Below are positions 51,897 through 61,878 of a stretch of 64,000 nt of DNA, piece after piece. The stretch spans positions 62,001 through 126,000 of the forward strand of contig NZ_JAAGPD010000003.1 in NCBI RefSeq assembly GCF_017104565.1, in the 5' to 3' direction. The translations under genes were made by a program, and so were the position numbers. The notes beneath the pieces are model-generated. The model did no database searches and had not been told where the DNA came from. It saw nothing but the letters and a program-made list of their open reading frames with translations. This DNA comes from Paraburkholderia sp. Tr-20389. Its GTDB lineage: Bacteria; Pseudomonadota; Gammaproteobacteria; Burkholderiales; Burkholderiaceae. Numbering within the stretch: position 1 is the stretch's first letter; every line of letters begins with the position of its first letter.

Positions 51897-54800
51897 TCAT
51901 TGAATCGACGCGACGTCGATCTCGAACGCACTGCGCAGACGGTCGTGCAGCGCCGCGGCATGCGCGGCGTGAGTGGACGTCCACTGGGGTTGGCCGTCGC
52001 ACAGATACTGGAGTTCGCGGCATTGCGCGGCGAACGCCGTTTCCTGCGCGACGAGAAAACCGCCAGCGGCGCTATGCGCCCATTCGCGCAAGGCTTTGAC
52101 GTCCTTGCTGTCGACGATCGACGCGAGTCTCGGCAAGTCCGTCATCAGATAGTCGCGCAGCATCTGCATGAAGCGGGCTTTGTCGGCGGGGTCGAGAGCG
52201 GGCGCCGTATCGGCTGGCTGCCGCATGGGCGCGGCGGGCGCGCGTTGCGGTTCGTCGAGCGGCACTTCATCTTCATCGGCTTCCTGCTCCTGCGCGGATG
52301 CATCGGCCGATTCGGGCTGCGCGGCGTCGGTGTCGGTGTCGGGCACATCCGTCGAGCGCCGCGCGCGCAGGCCCAAAGCCAGCAGCGCCGCTTCCACCTG
52401 CTTCAGCGACGCCGGCTTCGGCACGTAAGCAGCGAAGCCCCGCCGCCGCCATTCGTCGATCTGCTCGACACCCGCGACCGCGCTGAACGCGAGCACGGGC
52501 AGATGCGGATGCGATTGCCGCAGCGCCTCCATCAACGCGTAGCCGTCCATGATCGGCATGTGAATGTCCGTCAGCACGAGATCGGCTTCGGTCTGCTTCA
52601 GCAGCAACAGCGCCTCGCGGCCATCGCCGGCCAGAGTCGGTTCGCAGCCGAGCGCGGTCAACTGCTCGATGATGAGCGTCTGGTTCAGCGGATTGTCTTC
52701 CGCGACGAGCACCCGCAAGCCTTGCAGCGAAGGATCGGTGGCGCGTTCGTCGCTCGCGGTTGCGGCGGATGGTGCCTCGACTGACGGTGCGCCGCCCGTC
52801 AACTGCTCGATGCACGCGAAGATCGCGTCGTGGCTGAACTCGGTCACTTCGAACACGCCCTCGGCGCGCTGCGTCGGCCGATGCTGCCCGCCGCGCGTCA
52901 GCCAGACGACGGACACCGGCTGGATCGCGCGCAGCGCGGAGACGGTGTCGAGGCCGTATTCGCCCGTCACGATCACGAAGCCGGGGCGGTGCACGCGCAG
53001 CCACGCTTCCGCCGCCGCGACCGACGTCGCGCTGCTCGCCGTCCAGCCGACGTATTCGAGCATTTCGCCGAGCACTTTCGCCGAAGCCGCTTCCTGACAC
53101 AGCACGAGCGCACTGCCGCGCTGGCGCGGCGGCAAGGCGGCGGAAGCGTCGGCCAGCGCCTGCGCAGTCGGTTCGAGCGGAATCGACACGGTGAACGCGC
53201 TGCCCAGCCCAGGCACGCTTTCGACGCCGATCTTGCCGCCCATCAGCTCGCACAGCCGCGCGCAAATGGAGAGACCGAGGCCCGTCCCGCCGATGCGGCT
53301 CGACGTGCTCGACTCCGCCTGCACGAACGGGTTGAAAATCCGCGTGACGAGCGACGAATCCATGCCGATGCCCGAATCGATCACACGGCACGTCAGCACC
53401 GGGCGGTCATGCAGATCGGGTTCGATGTGCGCCGTCAACGTGATCTTGCCGCTCGACGTGAACTTGAAGGCATTCGACAGCAGGTTGTTGACGATCTGCA
53501 CGACCCGCGCGCGGTCGCCGCGCACCGCCCGGTAAAGCGACGGCGACAGATGCGCGTAGAAGCGCAACGGCCTGCCTGACGCGAGCGGCGCATACGACAG
53601 CGCGAGATTCTCCAGGTCGTCGATCGGTCTGAACGACTCCGGCAGCAGCTTCATCTTGCCCGCACCGATCTTCGAGAAATCGAGGATGTCGTTGACGATG
53701 TGCCGCAGCCCGTCCGCTGCCGCGCCGACGGCGCGCAGCCGCTGCTGCTGCGCGTCGAGTCCGGGCGTCATCGACAGCAGTTCGAGATTGCCGAGCAGCG
53801 CGTTCAAAGGCGTGCGGATTTCGTGGCTCATCGCCGCGAAGAAGCTGTTCTGCGCATTCATCATCGCTTCCGTTTCGCGTTGCGCCGCGCGAATCTGCTG
53901 GCCGAGCGCATGCCGCACGGTGACGTCGAGCAGCGCGCAGAACAGCACGTCCTCGCCGCGATAGCGCGCGGCGCCGTAGCTGATCTGCAGGTATTGCGTG
54001 TCGGGATGATCGGCGGCGGCGGGTTCGACGGGCAGCGCGCTCACGATGAACTCGGCGAACTTGCCGAGCTTCGACGCGCCCGCCTCATGCGCGTTGCGCT
54101 CCTTGAACGCGGCCGCGATATGCGCGGGCAGGCTGACGGGTGCGTCGCCGAGATGCAACAGCTCGCGCGCCAGCTGGTTCGACGTGAGGATATGAAAGTC
54201 GTGCTGCCGCACGATGCACAGCCCGACGGGCGTCGCCGCGACGAGGATGTGGTTGATCGTCTCGCTTTCGAGCGCGCGCACGGCCTCTTCGTTCGAGCGG
54301 CGCAGCAGCTTGAAACCCCAGAACTTCGCCGTGAGGACCACGCCGAGCGCCGCCAGCAGCGCGACGCCGACAATCGCGCCGAGTTGCCAGCGCAGCGCAC
54401 CGATGATGTCGCCCCAGCTCAGATGGCAGACGAGCGACGGCCACGCATCGCTGACGGGCACGGAGAACAGCACGCCGTCTGCCGAATAGCGGGGCGTGTC
54501 CGGCTTAAGGCTCGCGGCCCGCTGCATCACGTCGTGCGCGGTATCGGCGTCGAGAGGCGGCTGCGTCCAGATCACGCCGCGCTTGCCGACCAGCAGCAGC
54601 GTGCCTTCGTGCCGCGATCTCACGGGCACGCTGAAAAACTGCTCGAGCGGCTGAATGAGCGCGATCAGCGCGACGGGCGTGTCGCCCGCATAGTAAGCAG
54701 AGATTGCGACCATCGCCGCCGCGCCGAGCAGCGGATCGCGATACGGTCCCGCCAGCACGTAGCCGCCTTTCGGCGGCACGCGCGAACCCGTCTGCGCGAG

Positions 54801-55436
54801 CAGGTCGCGCTCCAGCGTGTCGCGCAACGTGCCGACCAGCGCGGGTGAAGCGGGCGGGGCATGCGGATCGCTGGAAGGCGACAGCTCCGGCATGAGAACC
54901 GCGTAGTCGTCCGTGAGCCCGACGATTACCGCGCGGTACGTCACGTCGAACGCCGCGCGGGTCACGAGTGTCGAGTTGGCGGCCGACGAGAGCCGCCACA
55001 GATTCGCGTTCAGACTGTCGCCCCAGCGCGCGCGCGTCGCTTCGGAAATCAGCACCTGATAGCGCGTGGTCAAACCCGCTCCCGGCGCGGCCACCACGCC
55101 GCTTTCGCGCGCCGCCTGCTCGACATCGATGGGCACGCGCTGGACCTCGTCCGTGCTTTCGTAATAGCTGACCGTGAGTTCCGCGCGCCTGAGAAAGGAT
55201 TGACCGCGGTGGATGGCGACCGAGAAGTTCGCCGCGTCCTGCGCGCGGATGCTGCGCATGTAGTCGACGTACTTGCCGATCGCCAGTGCCGAGAGCAGCG
55301 AGGCCGACACGACGAGGATCGCGAGCAGCGCGACGATCGTCACGAGATAGAGCCGCCGCTGCCGTCGCGCATAACGCAAGAGCGTGGCAAATCCTTCAGC
55401 CAGCGACTCCTGCGTGCGATCGAGAAGGTTTTGCAT
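51897..55436 (-). CDS. hybrid sensor histidine kinase with receiver and Hpt domains
   Basis: The 1179-aa protein has TM1 (VTIVALLAILVVSASLLSAL), a periplasmic sensor of about 300 residues, and TM2 (VGVALLAALGVVLTAKFWG). A PAS-like region follows, then the DHp domain with MSHEIRTPLNALLGN (phospho-acceptor near His537) and an HATPase with NLLSNAFKF, DSGIGMD and GGTGLGLSI. A degenerate receiver-like region comes next, then a full receiver (VLVAEDNPLNQ, Asp957 in DLVLTDIHMPIMDGY) and a C-terminal Hpt (AHSAAGGF, His1121). This is the EvgS/BvgS/BarA-like phosphorelay layout. A cognate regulator is not next to it. It is divergent from the Aer-like receptor. Confidence 0.9.
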   Translation of the reverse strand: MQNLLDRTQESLAEGFATLLRYARRQRRLYLVTIVALLAILVVSASLLSALAIGKYVDYMRSIRAQDAANFSVAIHRGQSFLRRAELTVSYYESTDEVQRVPIDVEQAARESGVVAAPGAGLTTRYQVLISEATRARWGDSLNANLWRLSSAANSTLVTRAAFDVTYRAVIVGLTDDYAVLMPELSPSSDPHAPPASPALVGTLRDTLERDLLAQTGSRVPPKGGYVLAGPYRDPLLGAAAMVAISAYYAGDTPVALIALIQPLEQFFSVPVRSRHEGTLLLVGKRGVIWTQPPLDADTAHDVMQRAASLKPDTPRYSADGVLFSVPVSDAWPSLVCHLSWGDIIGALRWQLGAIVGVALLAALGVVLTAKFWGFKLLRRSNEEAVRALESETINHILVAATPVGLCIVRQHDFHILTSNQLARELLHLGDAPVSLPAHIAAAFKERNAHEAGASKLGKFAEFIVSALPVEPAAADHPDTQYLQISYGAARYRGEDVLFCALLDVTVRHALGQQIRAAQRETEAMMNAQNSFFAAMSHEIRTPLNALLGNLELLSMTPGLDAQQQRLRAVGAAADGLRHIVNDILDFSKIGAGKMKLLPESFRPIDDLENLALSYAPLASGRPLRFYAHLSPSLYRAVRGDRARVVQIVNNLLSNAFKFTSSGKITLTAHIEPDLHDRPVLTCRVIDSGIGMDSSLVTRIFNPFVQAESSTSSRIGGTGLGLSICARLCELMGGKIGVESVPGLGSAFTVSIPLEPTAQALADASAALPPRQRGSALVLCQEAASAKVLGEMLEYVGWTASSATSVAAAEAWLRVHRPGFVIVTGEYGLDTVSALRAIQPVSVVWLTRGGQHRPTQRAEGVFEVTEFSHDAIFACIEQLTGGAPSVEAPSAATASDERATDPSLQGLRVLVAEDNPLNQTLIIEQLTALGCEPTLAGDGREALLLLKQTEADLVLTDIHMPIMDGYALMEALRQSHPHLPVLAFSAVAGVEQIDEWRRRGFAAYVPKPASLKQVEAALLALGLRARRSTDVPDTDTDAAQPESADASAQEQEADEDEVPLDEPQRAPAAPMRQPADTAPALDPADKARFMQMLRDYLMTDLPRLASIVDSKDVKALREWAHSAAGGFLVAQETAFAAQCRELQYLCDGQPQWTSTHAAHAAALHDRLRSAFEIDVASIQ

Positions 55437-55777
55437 GTTGTCGCGCCTCATGAGATCGGGCGTCGCGTCGAAAGCGGGTCGTCACCGCCGTTGACCGACT
55501 GCATCGTGAACCGCTCGCAAGCCGGACGTTCGCCGAAACGCGCGTATGACCGCAAAAGATGCGAAGGCGAAGCCGCTATCCAACGAGTTTAGGCTGAGTT
55601 GGCGCTGATTGCGTCTGCATGCAGAAGATGGCGCCGCGCGCCGAACTCTGTGTTATCGGCGCGAGCACGCGTTACCTGAGTCAAATACCAGGATAACCCT
55701 AAAGCATCTGGGGTCTCTGCCGTTAAGGCTTACAGAACCATTCGGATGCGGAGGCATCCGGCAGTCCAAGGAACGTC
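55437..55777. other. divergent intergenic region, hybrid kinase/Aer-like receptor
   Basis: The 341-bp gap holds the FliA-type promoter of the Aer-like gene at 55700-55726. I see no promoter I trust for the kinase, and no gene. Confidence 0.5.
55700..55726 (+). promoter_or_regulatory. FliA (sigma28) promoter of the Aer-like gene
   Basis: TAAA, 15 bases, then GCCGTTAA matches the flagellar sigma consensus TAAA-N15-GCCGATAA at all but one position with exact spacing. It ends 51 bp before the ATG at 55778. Confidence 0.88.
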
Positions 55778-57448
55778 ATGCGCAACAATCAGCCTGTCAC
55801 CCAGAACGAGTACGACTATCCGTCCTCGCAGATGCTCGTTTCCGCAACCGATCTCAAAGGCAAGATCCAGTATTGCAATCCCGCGTTCGTCGCCGTGTCC
55901 GGCTATTCGCGCGACGAACTGATCGGCAAGCCGCACAACCTGATCCGCCATCCCGACATGCCCGCCGAAGCCTTCGCCGACATGTGGGCAACGATTCGCG
56001 CCGGCCGGCCGTGGTCGGCGTTCGTCAAGAATCGCCGCAAGAACGGCGACCATTATTGGGTGCGCGCGAGCGTCACGCCCGTCGTCGAGAACGGCACGCC
56101 CGTCGGCTACCTGAGCGTGCGCGTCAAGCCGGACCGCGAGCAGGTGCGTGCCGCGGACGCGCTGTACGCGAAGATGCGCGCCGGCGAAGCGCGCGGCGTG
56201 CGGCTGCAGCAGGGCGTCGTCGTGCGCACGGGCCTGTTGGGCAAACTGGGCGCGCTGATGCGTCTGCCCGTCGCGATGCGCGCGACGATCGGCTATATGG
56301 TCGCGCCCGTCGCGCTGCTGGCGGCGGGTCTCGCGGCCTGGGGCGGCACGCCGCCGCTGCCGTTCTGGATCGCGTTCGGCGTGACGGCCGCGACCAGCGC
56401 CGCCGCCGCGCAACTGCTGTCGCGCCACCTCGGTCAGCCAGTCGACGCGATGTCGTCGTTTGCCACACGGATGGCCGCGGGCGACCTGACCGCCGATCTG
56501 GCGATTGCGCGTCACGACGATCTCGGCGACGTGCTGCAGGCGCTCAACCAGCTGAAGGCGAACCTCGCCGCGATCGTGTTCGATGTGCGCGCGCAGATCG
56601 GCGGAATGCTCGACGCCGCGCACGAGATTTCCACGGGCAACATCGATCTCGCGCGCCGCACGGAAATGCAGGCGGCATCGCTGGAAGAAACGGCGGCGAC
56701 GATGGAGCAACTGACCACCACGGTTCAGGCCAACGCCGACGCGGCCGGGCGCGCACTCGATCTGGTGCGGGACGCGCAGTCGGCGGCCGCGACGGGCGGC
56801 AAGGTCGCGCTGCAGGTCGAGCAGACGATGGCGGGCATCACCGAGGCGTCGAAGCGGATCGCCGACATCACGGGCGTGATCGACGGCATCGCGTTCCAGA
56901 CCAACATTCTCGCGCTCAACGCCGCCGTCGAAGCGGCGCGTGCGGGCGAGGCGGGCCGCTCGTTCGCCGTCGTCGCGAGCGAAGTGCGCATGCTCGCGCA
57001 GCGCTGCGCGGCGTCGGCGAAGGAAATCAAGCAGGTGGTCGATACGACCGTGAACGAGGTATCGCAAGGCACGGAACTCGTTGCGCGCACCACCGCGCAG
57101 ATGGCCGTGATCGATCAGGCCGTGGCGCGCGTGTCGTCGCTAATCGTCGAAGTGGCGAACGCGAGCAACGAACAGGCCGACGGCATCAGCCAGGTCAACC
57201 AGGCCGTGTCGCATCTGGACAGCGCGACGCAGCAGAACGCCGCGCTGGTCGAGCAGGCAGCGGCGACGGCGCAACGTCTCGCCGCACAGGCCGACGTGCT
57301 GGACGAAGCGGTGCGTCTGTTCAGCGTGGCGGGCGCGCCCGCGCAAGGCGCGAAGAAACAGGCAGTGCGCACGGCGGCGGCGCTGCGCAATCCTGCCGTT
57401 CCCGCGCACGCGGTTCACCGCGATGTCGAGGAAGACGCATTGGTCTGA
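55778..57448 (+). CDS. Aer-like PAS-containing methyl-accepting chemotaxis protein
   Basis: The 556-aa protein has an N-terminal Aer-type PAS ([50 protein letters not shown]... [27 protein letters not shown]), which in Aer binds FAD. A hydrophobic hairpin follows ([33 protein letters not shown]), then HAMP-like sequence and the MCP signalling domain with [34 protein letters not shown]. It has no periplasmic domain. It likely reports redox or energy state to the flagellar motor. The FliA promoter supports a role in motility. Confidence 0.93.
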   Translation: MRNNQPVTQNEYDYPSSQMLVSATDLKGKIQYCNPAFVAVSGYSRDELIGKPHNLIRHPDMPAEAFADMWATIRAGRPWSAFVKNRRKNGDHYWVRASVTPVVENGTPVGYLSVRVKPDREQVRAADALYAKMRAGEARGVRLQQGVVVRTGLLGKLGALMRLPVAMRATIGYMVAPVALLAAGLAAWGGTPPLPFWIAFGVTAATSAAAAQLLSRHLGQPVDAMSSFATRMAAGDLTADLAIARHDDLGDVLQALNQLKANLAAIVFDVRAQIGGMLDAAHEISTGNIDLARRTEMQAASLEETAATMEQLTTTVQANADAAGRALDLVRDAQSAAATGGKVALQVEQTMAGITEASKRIADITGVIDGIAFQTNILALNAAVEAARAGEAGRSFAVVASEVRMLAQRCAASAKEIKQVVDTTVNEVSQGTELVARTTAQMAVIDQAVARVSSLIVEVANASNEQADGISQVNQAVSHLDSATQQNAALVEQAAATAQRLAAQADVLDEAVRLFSVAGAPAQGAKKQAVRTAAALRNPAVPAHAVHRDVEEDALV

Positions 57449-57560
57449 TGGATCATCGTTACTCCCATCTCGACAACGCGCTATTGGCCAATAAAGATAC
57501 GTCGGTCAGCGCCCAGGATTGTGTGCGGGCCGGCTGACCCGAGTAACAACGGCGTTTAAG

Positions 57561-57593
57561 TAGCCCGCCCATTTCTGGACGGGCTATTTTTTT
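57561..57593 (+). terminator. Rho-independent terminator
   Basis: TAGCCCG and CGGGCTA pair (plus two further pairs after a mismatch) and are followed by TTTTTTT. It lies about 110 bp past the Aer-like stop codon. Confidence 0.87.
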
Positions 57594-57612
57594 GCTCGCC
57601 ACGCTCGCGCAT

Positions 57613-58134
57613 TCAGCCGAACGCCAGCAACTCGAGTTGTTGCGGCGCTTTCGACATCGGCCGCTCCATCTTCAGTAACGCCTCCTTCCGATGCAGCCCG
57701 CCCGCGTAGCCGGTCAGATCGCCCGCGCTCGATATCACGCGGTGGCACGGCACGACGATCGAGATCGGATTACGCCCGTTGGCGGCGCCGACCGCGCGCG
57801 ATGCCGACAGCGGCAAGCCGAGCCGCTGCGCGATGGCGCCGTAGCTGGCCGTCTCGCCGTATGGAATCTGCACGAGCTGCTCCCATACGTCGCGCTGGAA
57901 TGCGCTGCCGAGCATCCGCAGCGGCAGCGTGAACGTCGTGCGCTCGCCCGCGAAATATTCGTCGAGTTGCGCACGCGCCTGATGCAGCACGCGTGACTCG
58001 CCTTGCTCGGCGAGCGCGCCGTCGGCAGCCGGAAAATACTTCTGCCCGACGAAGTACACGCCCGTCAGCGCGTCGTCCTCGGCGCGCAGCAGAATGTCGC
58101 CGAGCGGGCTTGGCATCGACATGCATTGCTTCAT
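57613..58134 (-). CDS. ogt: methylated-DNA--protein-cysteine methyltransferase
   Basis: The 173-aa protein has the Ogt/MGMT C-domain: FQRDVWEQLVQIPYGETASYGAIAQRLGLPLSASRAVGAANGRNPISIVVPCHRVISSAGDLTGYAGGLHRKEALLKME. PCHRV carries the alkyl-acceptor Cys. It removes methyl groups from O6-methylguanine or O4-methylthymine in a suicide reaction. There is no Ada regulatory domain, so it is Ogt-type. The ATG at 58134 (MKQCMSMPSPLGDILL) has GGAGG eight bases upstream; longer in-frame sequence was rejected. Confidence 0.93.
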   Translation of the reverse strand: MKQCMSMPSPLGDILLRAEDDALTGVYFVGQKYFPAADGALAEQGESRVLHQARAQLDEYFAGERTTFTLPLRMLGSAFQRDVWEQLVQIPYGETASYGAIAQRLGLPLSASRAVGAANGRNPISIVVPCHRVISSAGDLTGYAGGLHRKEALLKMERPMSKAPQQLELLAFG

Positions 58135-58562
58135 GAAATCCTCCGGCATGGTCGGGAAGACCATCGGCAATGTGCCGCGCGGACTTCCGAATGCGTCCAC
58201 TTTATCGTACCGGCCAGTCGCGCTGCCTCCCGGTTCTTGCTCTGATCCATCCCCAGCATAGGCAGGCGTCATTGCCGTGACAGCAGGCAGTCGCGGACCG
58301 CGAATGCCCGCGACGCGCGTGTACGGAGCGTCACGATCGCGTGTCAGACTGGCGCGTGACGCGTTGGCAAAGACCCGGGGTGCCTCGCCGGAAGCCGCGC
58401 CGGCCTTATGTTTCCGTCCTGCGCCCCGCCCCTTCGATGCATTGCGCACGGCTCGCCCGCATAATCCGACGAGTGTGAGCGCCACGCGACAGACGGCGCG
58501 CGGCGCTACCCTTACAATGCCTGTTCGGCAACGTTGTTCAATCACGCAAGAGGGAATTTTCG
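58135..58562. other. intergenic region, no gene seen
   Basis: The 428-bp gap lies between the divergent ogt and 83-aa genes. I find no clear operator or hairpin with a T-run. Open frames in it are extensions of ogt without ribosome sites. Confidence 0.45.
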
Positions 58563-58814
58563 ATGCGCACCACCGGGTCTTCCGGGGCAATGGCCCTGCT
58601 CACCGAGCACGACGACGCAACGGGGCGCGAACTGCGCACGCTGCGCCTCGAATCGACAGAAGACGGTAAAGGCATACTTCTGATCGAAGTCGATGAACGC
58701 AAGCCGGGCATCCACCGTGAAGTGCGTTATGAAATCACGCCTGCGGAACTGATCGCAGCCATCCGTGCGCATGGCGCCGAACTGCCGGGCGAGCAGCACA
58801 ATCACCGTCAATAA
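58563..58814 (+). CDS. small hypothetical protein, 83 aa
   Basis: The gene starts MRTTGSSGAMALLTEHDDATGRELRTLRLESTEDGKGILLIEVDERKPGIHREVRYEITPAELIAAIRAHGAEL. GAGGGAA precedes the ATG. The alternating strand pattern and closing helix suggest a small globular alpha/beta protein. No family recognised. It is probably monocistronic, with a stem-loop downstream. Confidence 0.7.
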   Translation: MRTTGSSGAMALLTEHDDATGRELRTLRLESTEDGKGILLIEVDERKPGIHREVRYEITPAELIAAIRAHGAELPGEQHNHRQ

Positions 58815-58842
58815 TTCACAGCGTTCATCAATCGCATCATGC

Positions 58843-58886
58843 AGAGCGCGCGGCGCAGGTTCGATCCCGTGCCGCGCCTCTTGTTT
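58843..58886 (+). terminator. probable terminator of the 83-aa gene
   Basis: An imperfect GC-rich stem (AGAGCGCGCGGCGCA with TGCCGCGCCTCT) is followed by TGTTTTT. The remaining 220 bp before the next gene show nothing I can name. Confidence 0.6.
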
Positions 58887-59109
58887 TTGGCGTAGTCATC
58901 ACCATCTCTGACGCCTCGTCGAACGTCACACGACATTCACCGGGCGTGCCGCAGTCTCTTGCCGGAGACGCAGGCGACAAGCGCTTTTCCCGCATTTCGG
59001 CAATACTCGCACGCAAAACGCACCTCTCTTGCACGCGTTGAAAATGCGTCCATAATCTTTTAGTCAATTCCAGTCGACTTCGAGGCTCAACAGCCGCGAA
59101 AGTAAGCCG

Positions 59110-60099
59110 ATGCTACATGATCTCGTCGAGCAGTACGGGCCTGCCATCGTATTCGTCAATGTACTCGCCGCATCGATCGGGCTGCCCGTGCCCGCGATGC
59201 CGGCTCTCGTGCTGTTTGGCGCGATGGCCGCGATGCACCCCGGTTCCGTCGGCACCCAGGTGCTGCCGGTGCTCGTGCTCGCGGTGTTCGCCACGCTGAT
59301 CGGCGACAGCGCGTGGTTCGCGGCTGGGCGCATCTACGGCGGCAACACGCTGAAAACGCTGTGCAAGCTGTCGCTGTCGCGCGATACCTGCGTGAAGAAG
59401 ACCGAGCGCTTTTTCGGCCGCTGGGGCGTGCGCGTGCTGGCCGTGGCGAAGTTCGTGCCGGGTCTCTCCATCGTCTCCATTCCGATGGCGGGCGCGATGG
59501 GCACGCCGTATCGCACCTTCCTCGCATACGACAGCATCGGCGCGACCCTCTGGTCGGGCCTCGGCCTCGTGCTCGGCGTCGTGTTCGCGCAGCAGATCGA
59601 CATGCTGTTCGCCGGCGCGAGCCGCTTGGGCAAGCTGACGGCCGTGGTGGTCGCGGTGCTGCTGGCCATCTATTGCACATATCGCTGGTATCGGCGCCGT
59701 CAGCTGATCAAGAAGCTGGCAACGGCACGCATGGACGTCGACGAGCTGTACAACCTGATGCTCGACAAACGCTCGCCTGTGCTGTTCGACATCCGCTCGC
59801 AGGAAAAGCGCGCGCTCGATCCGTTTGTGATTCCCGGCTCGGTGTTCGCGGACGAACGCCAGCTCGAGGAAATCGTCGCAAAGTATCCGCACGACCAGAA
59901 GCTCGTGATCTATTGCTCGTGCCCGAACGAGGTATCGGCGGCATGGATGGCAAAGCAATTGACGGAAGCCGGCTTTCGCGACGTGATTCCGCTGCGCGGC
60001 GGCCTCGATGCGTGGCGCGACGCGGGCCGCCAGCTAGAGCCGCTCGCCGAGGAACTGGAGCCGACGGTGGCCGTCGGCATCACGCCGAAGACAGTCTGA
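59110..60099 (+). CDS. DedA family membrane protein fused to a rhodanese domain
   Basis: The 329-aa protein has a DedA/SNARE-associated domain at 1-200: ASIGLPVPAMPALVLFGAMAA, IGDSAWFAAGRIYGG, FFGRWGVRVLAVAKFVPGLSIVSIPMAGAMGTPYRTFL with the conserved Arg/Pro-Gly pair, and a membrane anchor. A rhodanese domain follows (about 210-320): SPVLFDIRSQEKRALDPFVIPGSVF, VIYCSCPNEVSAAWMAKQL and GFRDVIPLRGGLDAW. Its active-site Cys is retained (YCSCPNE). DedA proteins act in lipid flipping or membrane homeostasis. The fusion suggests coupling to sulfur or redox chemistry. The gap to the next gene is 61 bp. Confidence 0.88.
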   Translation: MLHDLVEQYGPAIVFVNVLAASIGLPVPAMPALVLFGAMAAMHPGSVGTQVLPVLVLAVFATLIGDSAWFAAGRIYGGNTLKTLCKLSLSRDTCVKKTERFFGRWGVRVLAVAKFVPGLSIVSIPMAGAMGTPYRTFLAYDSIGATLWSGLGLVLGVVFAQQIDMLFAGASRLGKLTAVVVAVLLAIYCTYRWYRRRQLIKKLATARMDVDELYNLMLDKRSPVLFDIRSQEKRALDPFVIPGSVFADERQLEEIVAKYPHDQKLVIYCSCPNEVSAAWMAKQLTEAGFRDVIPLRGGLDAWRDAGRQLEPLAEELEPTVAVGITPKTV

Positions 60100-60160
60100 C
60101 TCATGACTCACAGGCGCCGCGTACCCGTTCCGGCGTGCGGCGCAGCAAGGAGCAAATTCG

Positions 60161-61864
60161 ATGGGTGTAACGCGAGAGGGTGAAGACGCGCAACGCGCCG
60201 CCGCCAGTGAGGCGCCGTTCTCGACGCTGTCCACACGGCGCCACCAGATGTTCCCCGAACTCCAGCCGGAAGAAATCAAGCGGCTGTGCAAGTTCGGCGA
60301 ACGCCGTCACTTCGAAACGGGCGAAATGCTGTTCCGCACGGGCAGCACCGGGGCGGGGATGATGGTGGTGCTGTCGGGCGCGGTGAAGGTGTATCAGCGC
60401 GACGGGCTCGGGCGCGAACTGCTCATCAACGAGCATCACAAGGGCTCGTTCCTCGCTGAAGTCGGGCAGTTGTCGGGCAAGCCGGCGCTGATCGACGCGA
60501 TGGCGCTCGAACCCGGCGAAGTCCTGCTGATTTCGCCGGAACGTCTGCGCGCGCTGATCGTCGCGGAAGCGGAACTGGGCGAGCGCATCATGCGCGCGCT
60601 GATTTTGCGGCGCGTCGGGCTGATCGAGCGCGGCGCGGGCGGGCCGATCATCGTCGGCAAGAGCAATGACCGGCGGCTGGTGTCGCTGCAAGGCTTCCTC
60701 GCGCGCAACGGCCATCCGCATACCATGCTTGACGAACGCGACGAAGACGGGCTGCGCGTGATCGAGCAGTTCGCGGCGGGCCCGGAAGACATGCCGCTCG
60801 TGATCTGCCCGGACGGCACAGTGCTGCGCCATCCGAGCGACCCCGAGCTGGCCACGTGTCTCGGCCTGATCCCCGATCTCGACTCGGAGCACGTGTACGA
60901 CGTGGCGATCGTCGGCGCCGGTCCGGCCGGGCTGGCGACGGCCGTGTATGCGGCGTCGGAAGGTTTGTCGGTGATCGTGCTCGATAGCCGTGCGCCGGGC
61001 GGACAAGCTGGCGCCAGTTCGCGCATCGAGAACTACCTCGGCTTTCCGACGGGCATTTCCGGCCAGGCGCTCGCGGGCCGCGCGTTCGTGCAGGCGCAGA
61101 AGTTCGGCGCCCACGTCGCGATCCCCGTGAGGGTCAAGCATCTGCATTGCGAAGAGCGCCCGTACCGGCTCGAACTCGCGTGCCAGGGCAGCATCCGCGC
61201 GCAGGCGGTTGTGATCGCGAGCGGCGCGGTCTACCGGCGTCCCGAGATCGACGGACTCGACCGGTTCGACGGGCGCGGCATTTACTACTGGGCGTCGCCC
61301 GTCGAAGCCAAGCTGTGCAAGCGCGAAGAAATCGTGCTGGTCGGCGGCGGCAATTCGGCGGGACAGGGCATCGTCTATCTGGCGTCGCACGCGAAGCACA
61401 TTCACGTACTGATCCGCCGTAGCGGCTTCGAGTCGACGATGTCGCGCTATCTGATCGACCGGATCTCGTCGCTGCCCAACGTCACCGTCTATCCGGGCAC
61501 GGAGATCGGCTCGCTCGAAGGCGATGAAGGCGGGCTTGCGCAAATCGGTCTGAAGCGCCCGTGCGCCGATGGCCGCGACTGTTTCGATTCGCGCCATCTG
61601 TTCCTGTTCACGGGCGCCGATCCGAATACGGACTGGCTGCGCTCGTGCGGCGTCGAGCTGGACGCGAAGGGCTTCGTCATGACGGGCAAAGATTCAGCCT
61701 GCGATCTGACGACTTCCGTCGAAGGCGTCTACGCAATCGGCGATGCACGCGCGGGATCGACGAAGCGCGTGGCGGCCGCCGTTGGCGAAGGCGCGCAAGT
61801 CGTCGCGCAAATTCACCAGATGCTCGCCGAACGCGCGGGCGAAACGATCGCGCTCGGCGCCTGA
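60161..61864 (+). CDS. cyclic-nucleotide-binding domain fused to thioredoxin-reductase-like FAD oxidoreductase
   Basis: Residues about 30-150 of this 567-aa protein are a cNMP-binding domain (HFETGEMLFRTGSTGAGMMVVLSGAVKVYQRDGLGRELLINEHHKGSFLAEVGQLSGKPALIDA). A short thioredoxin-like linker region follows, then an FAD/NAD(P)H oxidoreductase: AIVGAGPAGLATAVYAASEGLSVIVLD, PGGQAGASSRIENYLGFP, VLVGGGNSAGQGIVYLA and GVYAIGDARAGSTKRVAAAVGEGAQVV. Where thioredoxin reductase has CxxC, this protein reads YYWASPVEAKLC, so the redox disulfide is absent. It probably shares an operon with the DedA-rhodanese gene. Substrate unknown. Confidence 0.88.
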   Translation: MGVTREGEDAQRAAASEAPFSTLSTRRHQMFPELQPEEIKRLCKFGERRHFETGEMLFRTGSTGAGMMVVLSGAVKVYQRDGLGRELLINEHHKGSFLAEVGQLSGKPALIDAMALEPGEVLLISPERLRALIVAEAELGERIMRALILRRVGLIERGAGGPIIVGKSNDRRLVSLQGFLARNGHPHTMLDERDEDGLRVIEQFAAGPEDMPLVICPDGTVLRHPSDPELATCLGLIPDLDSEHVYDVAIVGAGPAGLATAVYAASEGLSVIVLDSRAPGGQAGASSRIENYLGFPTGISGQALAGRAFVQAQKFGAHVAIPVRVKHLHCEERPYRLELACQGSIRAQAVVIASGAVYRRPEIDGLDRFDGRGIYYWASPVEAKLCKREEIVLVGGGNSAGQGIVYLASHAKHIHVLIRRSGFESTMSRYLIDRISSLPNVTVYPGTEIGSLEGDEGGLAQIGLKRPCADGRDCFDSRHLFLFTGADPNTDWLRSCGVELDAKGFVMTGKDSACDLTTSVEGVYAIGDARAGSTKRVAAAVGEGAQVVAQIHQMLAERAGETIALGA

Positions 61865-61878
61865 TTCCCGTCTCATGC

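Noticed and set aside
57448-57537. 29-codon frame overlapping the Aer-like stop (TGATG)
   Set aside because: The overlap geometry suits coupling, but no ribosome site beyond the preceding gene and no recognisable peptide; too weak to call.
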